Shown: positions 1 to 7,606, counted from the stretch's first letter. The stretch: DNA of 12,586 nt from Allomyces macrogynus ATCC 38327 (GCA_000151295.1 GG745351.1:526795-539380); one strand, 5' to 3'. Program-made: numbers and translations. The notes: generated from the letters alone by a model not told the origin.

Positions 1-131
1 GTCGACGTGCTCGCCGCACGCAGTGCAAGATGGCCGCCAAGAAGGTCACGCCCAAGGCCAGGGCGCGCGCGAGGCTGGCCAAGTGCCGCCGGCTCTTGGC
101 GGTGCTCGATGACGAGGACGCGTGGTGCTAG
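1..131 (+). CDS. Possible C-terminal tail of a plus-strand gene (5' partial)
   Basis: Reading from base 3, a frame stays open for 42 codons and stops with TAG at 129-131. The encoded tail is very basic (many Arg, Lys and Ala) and ends in an acidic patch, LAVLDDEDAWC. Codons favour G/C at the third position, as in the clear genes nearby. No domain is visible and I do not recognise the protein. The other two forward frames are either less protein-like or broken by a TGA near base 110. It could be the last exon of a gene that starts outside the window, or chance open sequence in GC-rich DNA. Confidence 0.3.
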   Translation, partial: RRARRTQCKMAAKKVTPKARARARLAKCRRLLAVLDDEDAWC

Positions 132-511
132 CTGGCTCGCTGGGTGAGCCGGCAGAGGACGAGGATGTTTGTGAGGAACATGAAAGAATCGAAACCCGTT
201 TGATCCCATCTTCTTGGCGTGTGTGTTATTCTTTTGCTCCTGGAGTTCATAGACGACGGCGGCGGCGGGTGACAGGGGGTCGCTTTCTTTGTTGACGGGC
301 CTTTCATCGAGCATGTCTGATTGCGCGTCAAGGACACGGACGCGCCGCTCGCTGACAAGTGACGGCACGACGCGCCCCGATCCCGCCCGTCGTCAGCATC
401 GTGCACGTCGGGTGCGAGTCGAAGACACGGACGCTGACCTGACGCGACGCGCCCCGTCGCGCCCTCCAGCAGAACCCCAAGGAATCGCAAGCCAAACGCG
501 TTCATCTTCAT
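132..511. other. Convergent intergenic region (380 bp)
   Basis: This lies between the putative stop at 131 (plus) and the Rieske gene stop at 512 (minus), so it should hold two 3' UTRs. I see no convincing gene. ORFs in both directions are Arg/Pro/Ser-rich and look like GC-driven noise. Two imperfectly related segments occur at about 333-385 and 424-467, sharing GACACGGACG and GACGCGCCCCG. Confidence 0.5.
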
Positions 512-1876
512 TCACCATTCTGGCACGACCGCGCACTTCAACGACTTCCCCGGCCTCCCGACACACACGCCTCCCTTGCTCAAATCAAAGTCCCAATTAT
601 GTTTCGGGCACGTCAGGATGGACCCGCGCACGGGTGGGGCCTTGAGCATATCGTACTGCTTGTGCGGGCAGAACCGGTCCACCTCGTACACTTTCCCGCC
701 CGCACCGGCCACGCGGATTCGATTCGGATTGCCCGGGACCAGGCCGAGCTGCGGTGCTGCGCGAGATGTGCCTTCGACGAGCTCAACAAGGTCGGACTCG
801 GGCTCGGGCGGTGCGTCGGCGACCATCAGGTCCGTCTTGAGCAGCGCGTGCACGAGTTCTTGCGCCGAGCAGTCGCGCGCCGAGAGGACCGGGTCGGGCG
901 CGGGTGGGGCGACGTCGTCGGTGACGACGGACGTGGCGGGTTTCGGGACGCGGACGGGCGATGGCGGGCGCACGCCGCCGTCGTAGAGGAGGGCGCGCAC
1001 AAGCGCTTCCGGGTCGTTCGCCGGCGGTGCCGCCGACGAGGCCACGGGCTTTGGTGCAGGGGCCGGTGACGAGATACCGAGCAGCTGCTTGGCGAGCGCG
1101 TTCATGTCGGTCGCGCCGCCCACAACGAGAGGGCCGCAGCTGGTGACGGGCACGGGTGCGGCAGGCGCGGAAACGGCGCGCGTGGTGGAGACGGGCTCGG
1201 TCACGACCCGGTTTGGAACTGTTTCAATGCCCCGCGACGACTCCACCGTCTCGCGTCCGACCTGCACGAGAAACACGTCCATCACCACGCCCTCGAACCG
1301 CTTCATGTCCGCCTTCCCGACGCCCGCCCAAACGACGCGGTGCAGTAGCTCCGCGACAATCGGAACGACGGGCAAGTGCTTCCACCCCTTTTTCGGGAGC
1401 AGCCGTAAATCGCCGACCGTCCGCAACCGCTGCGCGGCGAGTGCCACCATGTCGGCCGTGGCCTCATCGCGCGTCCACCCGTGCACGGCCGCCAGGGCGT
1501 CGATAACCGTTGCGGCACGCATCGTCGGCGCGAGCGGGAACGTCGGGGGCGCAGGCGCGGACGTCGCGGACGGTGGCGCGGGCACGGCCGACGCGTTGGT
1601 GGCGGGCTTGTACGCGAGGTACGTGTCGAGCGACGGCATGGACGGGTCCATCGCGCCGGCGGCGGTCCCCTTGTACTTGTCCTTTTTCGCGGGCTTGGCG
1701 GGTTTGTCGCGCTTGTTGTGCTTGGTGGAATCGATGTCGTCGTGGTCCGAGTCGGATCCAGACGATGAGCCGGAACTGCTGCCGCTGCTGCCCCCGCCCG
1801 ACGCGGAAGCGTCCGATTCGGGGCCGGTGCCGGCGCGGTCGTATTCGATTTTTGCTGGCGGTTTGCTGCGGGCCAT
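512..1876 (-). CDS. Protein with C-terminal Rieske [2Fe-2S] domain
   Basis: The protein has 454 residues. The last ~75 residues hold a Rieske cluster-binding pair, C403-P-H405 and C423-P-K-H426, 17 residues apart, in a typical setting (RFCPHK, then LTCPKHNWDFDLSKGG). This predicts a [2Fe-2S] cluster held by two Cys and two His. No oxygenase catalytic domain, signal peptide or membrane segment is seen, so it is not the bc1 Rieske subunit and resembles soluble Rieske-ferredoxin-like proteins. The N-terminus (about 1-115) is disordered: a Ser/Gly run, an acidic patch, a Lys-rich patch and Ala/Pro. Residues ~117-215 form a predicted helical block with GWKHLPVVPIVAELL that I cannot name. Residues 255-350 carry three spaced ALxxxLL-like helices. 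I chose the ATG at 1876 because it sits in CCACCATGG; an in-frame ATG at 1987 would add 37 Pro/Ser-rich residues. It is transcribed divergently from the methyltransferase at 2202. Its redox role is unknown. Confidence 0.85.
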   Translation of the reverse strand: MARSKPPAKIEYDRAGTGPESDASASGGGSSGSSSGSSSGSDSDHDDIDSTKHNKRDKPAKPAKKDKYKGTAAGAMDPSMPSLDTYLAYKPATNASAVPAPPSATSAPAPPTFPLAPTMRAATVIDALAAVHGWTRDEATADMVALAAQRLRTVGDLRLLPKKGWKHLPVVPIVAELLHRVVWAGVGKADMKRFEGVVMDVFLVQVGRETVESSRGIETVPNRVVTEPVSTTRAVSAPAAPVPVTSCGPLVVGGATDMNALAKQLLGISSPAPAPKPVASSAAPPANDPEALVRALLYDGGVRPPSPVRVPKPATSVVTDDVAPPAPDPVLSARDCSAQELVHALLKTDLMVADAPPEPESDLVELVEGTSRAAPQLGLVPGNPNRIRVAGAGGKVYEVDRFCPHKQYDMLKAPPVRGSILTCPKHNWDFDLSKGGVCVGRPGKSLKCAVVPEW

Positions 1877-2201
1877 GGTGGTGGAAGAGTGTGCAAGACG
1901 CGGTGTTGACGATGTGGATGGCAATAGCACGACGATGGCGGGTGGCCAAGGGCCGGCCCCGTGCGGCAACCGACCACAGGAGCACACGCGACCCAGTCAA
2001 CAAGGCTGTCCTCGACTGGCAAGCCAACCCCACGTCCATCGCCGGCCATCCAGGATCACCATCATCCGCGGCTGGCCCGCACACACGCTCGCGCAAGCCG
2101 ACCGGACCGACCCGCATCCGATCAACCGTACCCGCCGCTTGGATCGGCCACCTCACCACTCAACCACGCCATCCCGCCGCATCGGCTTTGCAACAACCAC
2201 C
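1877..2201. promoter_or_regulatory. Divergent promoter region, Rieske gene / RNA methyltransferase
   Basis: These 325 bp separate two divergent start codons, so they should hold both promoters and 5' UTRs. No TATA box or CCAAT box is evident. The stretch next to the methyltransferase start is C/A-rich (CAACAACCACCATG), as is common for fungal leaders. The methyltransferase frame happens to stay open across this region, but the divergent good-context start codons argue against coding here. Confidence 0.45.
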
Positions 2202-3245
2202 ATGTCCGGCCCCGAGGCCTTCAACAAGCATTTTTCCACCGCTTTCGGCGCCGACCGGTGGACAGCGCTCCTCCCCGCGCTGCGCGCCCCGACGCGGCAC
2301 GCGGCCCTGATCAACCCCTTTTGCGAACCCGCCGTCGTGCGCGACGGCCTCGCACACTCGTCTGGCACGCTTACCCGGATCCCGTGGCTCGGCGTCACAG
2401 CCATCGCCTCGTCGGCGACCGACAACGCGCACCCCTTCCCGCACCCGGAGCGCGACGTGCACAATCTGTGGTCTTACTACTGCATGGACCTCGCGTCGAT
2501 GATGGCCGTCGAAGCGCTCGGCGTGCAGAAAGACGATGACGTGCTCGACATGTGTGCGGCGCCCGGCGGCAAGTCGCTGAACGTCATGTACCGCCTGTTC
2601 ATCCCCGGCGACTCCATGCCGCACGGGTCGTTGACGGCGAATGAACCGTCGAGCGATCGCCGGCTGCGACTGCGCGACGTGTTGCATTCGCACGTGCCGA
2701 AGTCGGTCCATGCGCAACTGAATGTCACGGCCATGGACGGCGCCGCGTTTGCCCGTGGCCATCGCCGGTTCACCAAGGTCTTGATTGACGCGCCGTGCTC
2801 GTCAGAGCGGCATGTGTTGCGCGACGCGGCGGAACTGGCCAAGTGGACGCCAGCGCGCGCCAAGTCGGCGGCGAAGCGGCAGGAGAAGCTGTTGTGGAGC
2901 GGATTGAGCGTGCTGGTGCCCGGGGGGACGCTTGTTTACGCGACGTGTTCGTTGAGCGAGGTCGAGAATGACGGGGTCGTGAAAAAGGTCTTGGCGCGGA
3001 TCGCCAAGAAGCGCAAGCAGAGCAAGGCGGCCAAGCGGCGCGGACAAGGCGAGGTCGAGGATGAGGATGACGAAGACGAGGACGACGAGTGGGACGACGG
3101 GTCGGATTGGTGGAACCACGTCAAGATCAGCGTCACGCGGCGGCAGTGGCCGCTCGGCGAGCCCACCAAGTACGGCTGGCTTGTGCTGCCCGACACGGCC
3201 GATGGGTGGGGGCCACTGTATTTCTGCGTCTTGAAATGCACATGA
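2202..3245 (+). CDS. NSUN3/NSUN4-type RNA (cytosine-5) methyltransferase
   Basis: The protein has 347 residues and no intron. It should methylate cytosine-5 in RNA using S-adenosylmethionine. Motif I, LDMCAAPGGKS, is at 115-125. Motif IV, DAPCSSERH, is at 197-205 with the release cysteine C199. Motif VI, ATCSLSEVEN, is at 247-256 with the nucleophile C249. The N-terminus (FNKHFSTAFGADRW) and the ending GPLYFC match the mitochondrial NSUN3/NSUN4 group, which acts on mitochondrial tRNA-Met or 12S-type rRNA. I cannot decide between the two from sequence. No clear mitochondrial presequence is visible. An unusual insert at about 262-300 between motif VI and the C-terminal strands is first Lys/Arg-rich and then almost wholly Asp/Glu. 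The start ATG is in ACCACCATGT. The same frame is open a further 371 codons upstream, but that part is antisense to the Rieske gene. It ends 15 bp from the stop of the convergent gene. Confidence 0.93.
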   Translation: MSGPEAFNKHFSTAFGADRWTALLPALRAPTRHAALINPFCEPAVVRDGLAHSSGTLTRIPWLGVTAIASSATDNAHPFPHPERDVHNLWSYYCMDLASMMAVEALGVQKDDDVLDMCAAPGGKSLNVMYRLFIPGDSMPHGSLTANEPSSDRRLRLRDVLHSHVPKSVHAQLNVTAMDGAAFARGHRRFTKVLIDAPCSSERHVLRDAAELAKWTPARAKSAAKRQEKLLWSGLSVLVPGGTLVYATCSLSEVENDGVVKKVLARIAKKRKQSKAAKRRGQGEVEDEDDEDEDDEWDDGSDWWNHVKISVTRRQWPLGEPTKYGWLVLPDTADGWGPLYFCVLKCT

Positions 3246-3260
3246 TTTTTATCAAATTTG

Positions 3261-4219
3261 TTACCGGAACCCGATACCGCGACTGCGCCCCTGCTGCTTG
3301 CCGCGCTGCGTCGACCGGCCGGCCTCGAACTGCTTTTCGAGGTCGGCGGTGATGCGCTGGCCCGTACTGCGCGTTGATGGCCCGTCGGGCCCGTCCGCAG
3401 ACGCGCTTGATGCAGCAGCTGGTGGCGGGCGCCGTCTGGCCGCCGGCCCTTCTTTGCGCCGAAGCAGGCGGCAAAAAACTGGGACTGGCGGCCGGAATCG
3501 CCGAGGTCGGCCTGCGTCCAGTCGTTCCAGCGACCGGCTGGTGCGGCAGATGTGGCTGCCGGAGTCGGCGCGGGTTTGGGTACGGGTGCTGCGGGTGCCG
3601 ATTTCGGAGCGGGAGCGGGGACGGATGCCGGTGCAGGCGCAGCGGATTCGGTGCCGCTCGAGGACGAGTCTGAGGAAGGTGATGCGGAGCGCTTCTTTTC
3701 GGCCTTGGACGCCTTTGCCGACGACTTGTCCTTCTTCTCCTTCTTGTCCTTCTTGGCCTTTTTCTCCTTTTTCTCTTTCTTCTCCTTCTTGCTCTTCTTC
3801 TTGTCTTTCTTGGCAGAGGCCGCGTCGTCGGTCGAGGTCTTGGCCTTCTTCACGGGGCTCTCGACGGCAGCGGCGTCGACTGGCTCATCGGCGCGCTCCC
3901 TACGAGGGAAGGAATGGGTTGGTCTCCGTTGGCGTCGAGTAGGCACGGTGCGTGGTAAGCGATCAGTACTTGCGCTTCTTGCTCTTTTCGGTCCGTTCAG
4001 AGGGCGCCATGGCGAGCTGCAGAATGTTGTTGGCGTTGCTTTTGCTGGAGGAGTGCGAAATGATCTTGGCGACTTCTTTTCGGTCGAGGCCGAGCGATGG
4101 ACGGTCGGTCGGCTGCGTCGACTTGGTGGTGATCAGCGGCTCTGTTGTCGCGGTCACGCGCGGAGACGTGACCGCGTTGCAGCTGAGTCACCCGGGTCGT
4201 CTTGGCCGTCCATCGCCAT
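3261..4219 (-). CDS. Lysine-rich SMAP-domain (KNOP1-like) protein; frame broken in the domain
   Basis: Proposed exons on the minus strand are 4219-4192, 4141-3970 and 3899-3261. The second intron (3969-3900, 70 nt, GTACTG...TAG) is well supported because it joins KKRK to ERADEP across a stop. The first (4191-4142, 50 nt) is tentative; the start could instead be the ATG at 4010 in GCCATGG. Residues ~97-124 are nearly pure KKEKK repeats, followed by a Ser patch and an Ala/Pro linker. The C-terminal ~85 residues match the small-acidic-protein-like (SMAP) domain of nucleolar Lys-rich proteins: WTQADLGDSGRQSQF, then RLL..KEG, then ITADLEKQFEAG and the ending RSRGIGFR. These pieces lie in two frames. 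The switch falls at a run of six A (3473-3478; T on the coding strand), and no intron explains it. The whole protein is about 278 residues. Its role is unknown, probably nuclear or nucleolar. Domain assignment is fairly sure, exon 1 is not. Confidence 0.7.
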
Positions 4220-4429
4220 CACCACCACCACCGCCACCGCGACGCCGACGCCCCGCCCGCCGCGTCCCCGTGCGCGGCAGCAACTCCGCGCGACTTGCTG
4301 CAAAAGAGACGGGGATGTGGACGATACGACCGCGACCACGCGATCCCGCGGCGAAACTCCTACCGTCCCACCAACGTCAAGACGACCGCTGCCATTCCTT
4401 CGCATTCACGAGCACCCTCTTCCTCCACC
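4220..4429. promoter_or_regulatory. Divergent promoter region, SMAP gene / F-box gene
   Basis: About 210 bp separate the proposed minus-strand start at 4219 from the plus-strand ATG at 4430. A short CAC/CCG-rich repeat (about 4217-4245) lies beside the minus-strand start. No TATA box is visible. The leader before 4430 is pyrimidine-rich (CCTCTTCCTCCACC). Confidence 0.4.
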
Positions 4430-5934
4430 ATGGGCCAAGCGTTATCGCTCTGGCCCGGCGCGTCGGGCGCGCCAGCCGCGCCGGCCGCAACGCGTACCGC
4501 TGACGAGTCCATCAGCGCTCCCAACACAAAGTCCCCCACGGTGCTGACCCGCGCAGAGCCCGCCGCGGCGCTGACCCTCTCACCGACGCGCCTGCTCACG
4601 AACCTGCCGCCGGAGCTGCTCGCCATGATCGCCGCCTACCTCGACGACCCGGTGGCTCTCGCAGCGCGCGCCACGTGTGGCAAGCTCCATTCGATCATCC
4701 GGCGCACACCGCGAGGCCAGACGCTCCGGTTCCTCGTTGCGCTCGACGCCGAGTACCAACTGGCGTTCGCGCAGTACCCGCGGTCCAAAGTCGCGAAAAT
4801 CTACACGGCGCTGTGTCCACGTGGGACCCGGCCAAGTAACAGGCCGCGCGCATCATATCCGTGGAGCGCAGCCGCACCATGGCGCACCCGGAATGGCCCA
4901 TGCTGGGCGTGGAAGTGTCTCCAGTGCGAACCATATTTGAGCTGCACCTGCCCATGACCGACCTGACGCTCCCGGCAACCGCCGCGGGCTCCTCACTACG
5001 CCGTGCGCCGCGGCTCGCTCGGCACCATGTTCGTGCGCGTCGACATGCTCTACATCATGATGTTCGCCAACGCGCAGGGCGACGTGCGCACGCCCGACGA
5101 TCCGACGCACAGGATCGCCGTGCACTCGCACCAGACGGGGTCAATGGACGTGTGGACCACCGACGCGGCCGTGGCACGCACGCTCGGCATTCCTCGCGCA
5201 AACTCGCGTTCCTGCCGCGCGACGCGCACACACTTTTTCCACGGCCCAATGGCAATGGTCTCGTCGACGGGACGCTCGTGCGCAACCTCGCGATTCTCAC
5301 GGGGTACCCACCGGCCAGTGGCGCGATCCAGCGGCCGTGGCAAACTACGCTCGCGCACGTCATGCGCGTGTTCCGAGGATTGATGGGTCCCTGCGGTGAT
5401 CAGACGGAAATGACGTACGTTGCGCTGATGCATGCGACCGAGTGGGAGACGGCCGATCCGGTCGAAGTGCCGAAATGCGCGGCGACGATGGCGGCGACCG
5501 TGGCCGGTATCGATGCCGAGGCCGAGCGCGCGCGGTTGCAGGGCGCTGTCAACGTGGCGACCGCTGCCATCATTGGTCCGACGTCTGCGACTCGATCCAA
5601 GCCGACGGTATGGGCGCACGACACGGTTCTCGGCGTATCCCCGGCATGGAATCTCGCCTCACCGCCTGGCGTGTGGACCGCGTCACGTGTCTTGGCTGCG
5701 CGCCGGCGATTGCTCGCGCACGTCGCGTTTATGTACCGCGATCGCGCGAAACGCGCGGTGCGCGACGCCAAGTACCACGACCTCGTCGACTCGATCGAGT
5801 TGCTTGATGTCGAGGCATGGGTGCAGGGCAACGAGCCGGCGGTCGCCCGGGTCACGGCGCGTGTGAACGTGCCGCGCGGAACGATTGCGGCGTCGTCGGT
5901 ACCGCGGAAACCCGCATGGACAGTCGCACCGTGA
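4430..5934 (+). CDS. F-box protein with disturbed reading frame
   Basis: The ATG at 4430 lies in TCCACCATGG. The first 120 codons encode MGQALS (fits an N-myristoylation site), a disordered linker, and an F-box at about 57-95 (LTNLPPELLAMIAAYLDDPV...). F-box proteins bind Skp1 and recruit substrates to SCF ubiquitin ligases. After about 4790 the protein-like sequence changes frame three times. A frame with QAARIISVERS and HPEWPMLGVEVSP runs about 4840-4975. A second frame (GTMFVRVDMLYIMMFANAQGD) runs about 4990-5195. The former frame then resumes (KLAFLPRDAHTLFPRP) to the TGA at 5932. The first change could be a 53-nt intron, 4790-4842, but its GTCGCG start is weak. The other two have no GT...AG explanation and cancel each other, so they look like single-base indels, real or from assembly. 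The substrate-binding part has no recognised repeats. The gene probably continues into the ORF ending at 6491. Confidence 0.6.
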
Positions 5935-6491
5935 CTCGAGCCGATTCAGGATTGTTCATGGGGCCGTTCCGGACAGCGGGCCGCGCGACCCAGGCCGCGA
6001 CACAGACGGAGAATGGCGCCGGTGGTGCTGGCGCGCCAAGTACGCCTGGTGATTCCGCACCCCCCGTCGCTCTGCCGCCGTCGCCGCAATCCCCACCTCC
6101 TGTTGCTGCTGGCGAAGTGCCGAATCACGACCGGATCACGCTCGACGTTTACGTGCACCGGCTGCACAACGATACCAAAGCACATATTGTCGCGAATGGC
6201 ATGCAGCTCGCGTCCTACATTCGCGGCACGATGGGGGTCATGGACGCGCTCAAGGATTTGCCGACGGTCACGGTCGCCGTGGGTGCGGTCCTGGCCATGA
6301 TGCCGAGCCCGGGAATGGAGAATGTGGATCAGGTGGCCGAGATGGCAGAAGTTGGTGTGTCGCTCGTCGAGGAGAATGGGATGGAGCCGGGCGCAGCGGC
6401 CGACGTGCGGCTCGTGGAGCTCCTGGAAAGCGCGGCGCGCACGTGGATTGTATGGATGGATTGGGATTGCGCGGGCAGCGGGTGTAAATAG
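5916..6491 (+). CDS. Unrecognised ORF, probably the last exon of the F-box gene
   Basis: This frame is open from before 5916 to TAG at 6489-6491. It overlaps the end of the preceding frame (stop 5932-5934) by about 20 bases, which argues against an independent gene. Two candidate introns would splice the F-box frame into it: 5861-5949 (89 nt, GTGTGA...CAG) or 5899-5993 (95 nt, GTACCG...CAG). The first ~70 residues are Ala/Gly/Pro-rich and low-complexity. From about 6120 the sequence becomes structured: HDRITLDVYVHRLHND, then alternating hydrophobic stretches (TVTVAVGAVLAMMPSPG) and a helical end with TWIVWMDWD. I do not recognise a family. If it is a separate gene, the likeliest starts are the ATGs at 5916 or 5958. 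Confidence 0.4.
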   Translation: MDSRTVTRADSGLFMGPFRTAGRATQAATQTENGAGGAGAPSTPGDSAPPVALPPSPQSPPPVAAGEVPNHDRITLDVYVHRLHNDTKAHIVANGMQLASYIRGTMGVMDALKDLPTVTVAVGAVLAMMPSPGMENVDQVAEMAEVGVSLVEENGMEPGAAADVRLVELLESAARTWIVWMDWDCAGSGCK

Positions 6492-7606
6492 CGTGGCAAG
6501 AAAATCGTCTTTTCATGGTTTTGGATTTCTTGAGGCGTTTGGTCTTGGTCTCTGATGTTGGCATCGGTTCTGATTCGGCTGCAAGGATTGGGCTGTTCGG
6601 CCCGGACTCCCTCGATGCTGCTCTCATCGGCGCGGGACCGCAGCAACGAACGTGCACGCATCAAGCACAGCAAGGCAAAACAACACGCACGGTCCTCGAC
6701 ATGGGAAGTTCTTGCTGGACTGACGGGCCTGGAATCCAAAGGCTGCCACATTTGCCACCGCTCCTCGGTTAACGGGGAGCGAAGGGGCGGTCCGGGTGTC
6801 CTCTGTGACCAAGCTCAGAGGCTAGGTTTGACGTGTTAGTCAGGGATCAACTCTTGCGTCGGTTTCCAGAACGTTTACCTGCAGGTATACTGGAATGAGC
6901 TGCAAATGAGGAAGCGCGAGACGGGTGGGGGAAAGCACTCAGATGCCTCGGGTGACTATCGCGTGCTCGCCTCCACAAGCGTCTGCCGCGTATTGGCGGC
7001 GACAGCATGAGAGGCCCTTCTGGAGCTTCGGGTATCGCAACCCGCGCGCGCAGCACGGTGTCGACGACGTGACGCTGGCCGTTGCCGGAGTGGCCATGTG
7101 CATCCGGCTCGACTCGAAATGAACTTGTCCTCCATTTCCGTGACCGGCGGCATCACAGTTCTTTGCTCATGCGAATGACGACGACCCAGCTTTCACGGTT
7201 CACTTCGGTTCACCACGCTGCGCGATAAGGCCTTTTAATGCAAATATGCCGGTGGATGCAGAGGTCAACCGTGTGTGCAGGCCCGACATTGAGCATCGAC
7301 TGCAGCAGCAACTTAATATTCGAACCATCTATCGACGCCCTTGGTTGATATTTACCTGCAAGGCCCCGCTCGTGCAATCATGCTCCGCGAAATACTCCGT
7401 CACCTGGCCAGTTGAGAACCCCTGATGGGCAACGAGTCTCTTGCCGGGACCCGTCGGACCAAAAGAGATGCGCCGGACCGGTTTGGCTGATCGTCCGGGG
7501 CCACGGTTTTTCTGGGGATGCAGCATGCGTCGACGCCATCGCCGACGTGTGGGGCGTGCCACACGCCGGCGCTGGGCCCCGCCGATCCGTTCCCCACCCT
7601 CGACTC
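6492..7606. other. Long intergenic stretch without a convincing gene
   Basis: About 1.1 kb separate the ORF ending at 6491 from the TATA box of the hydrolase gene. Base composition is less GC-rich than in the genes and ORFs are short in all frames. Contents I can name are a zinc-finger-like fragment (about 6744-6830), a small hairpin CCTCTG...CAGAGG near 6799-6820, and a doubled CGGTTCAC at 7196-7203 and 7206-7213. Searching by eye for tRNA A and B boxes found none. Confidence 0.5.
6555..6839 (+). pseudogene. Possible remnant of a GATA-like zinc-finger gene
   Basis: A 94-codon frame contains KGCHICHRSS followed by RRGGPGVLCDQAQRLGL (codons from 6744 to about 6827). The layout C-x2-C, an Arg-Arg-Gly-x-Pro-Gly loop, then Leu-Cys-Asp resembles a GATA-type zinc finger (C-x2-C-x17-C-x2-C). 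However, the spacing is 16 and the fourth cysteine is missing. A basic stretch (RARIKHSKAKQHARSS) lies just before it. The surroundings have no good start context and no second exon that I could find. It may be a decayed gene, one exon of a poorly conserved gene, or a chance resemblance. Confidence 0.2.

Noticed and set aside
128..511. 127-codon minus-strand ORF beginning right after the Rieske stop
   Set aside because: Eukaryotic mRNAs rarely carry a second cistron, and the composition is low-complexity without a domain.
1303..2159. Two long minus-strand ORFs overlapping the Rieske gene start
   Set aside because: They are Arg/Pro/Thr-rich frame shadows of the same strand and contain no motif.
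1089..2201. Upstream open extension of the methyltransferase frame (371 codons)
   Set aside because: It is antisense to the Rieske gene, is low-complexity, and lies before a good-context ATG where NSUN homology begins. Open antisense frames are expected at this GC content.
3367..3402. 36-nt GT...AG segment considered as an intron repairing the SMAP frame
   Set aside because: Its length is a multiple of three, so it does not change frame, and it lies downstream of the conserved RLL motif that is already in the second frame.
7190..7215. Doubled CGGTTCAC considered as a tRNA B box
   Set aside because: The invariant GGTTCRANYCC pattern is not met, and no A box or acceptor stem pairs with it.
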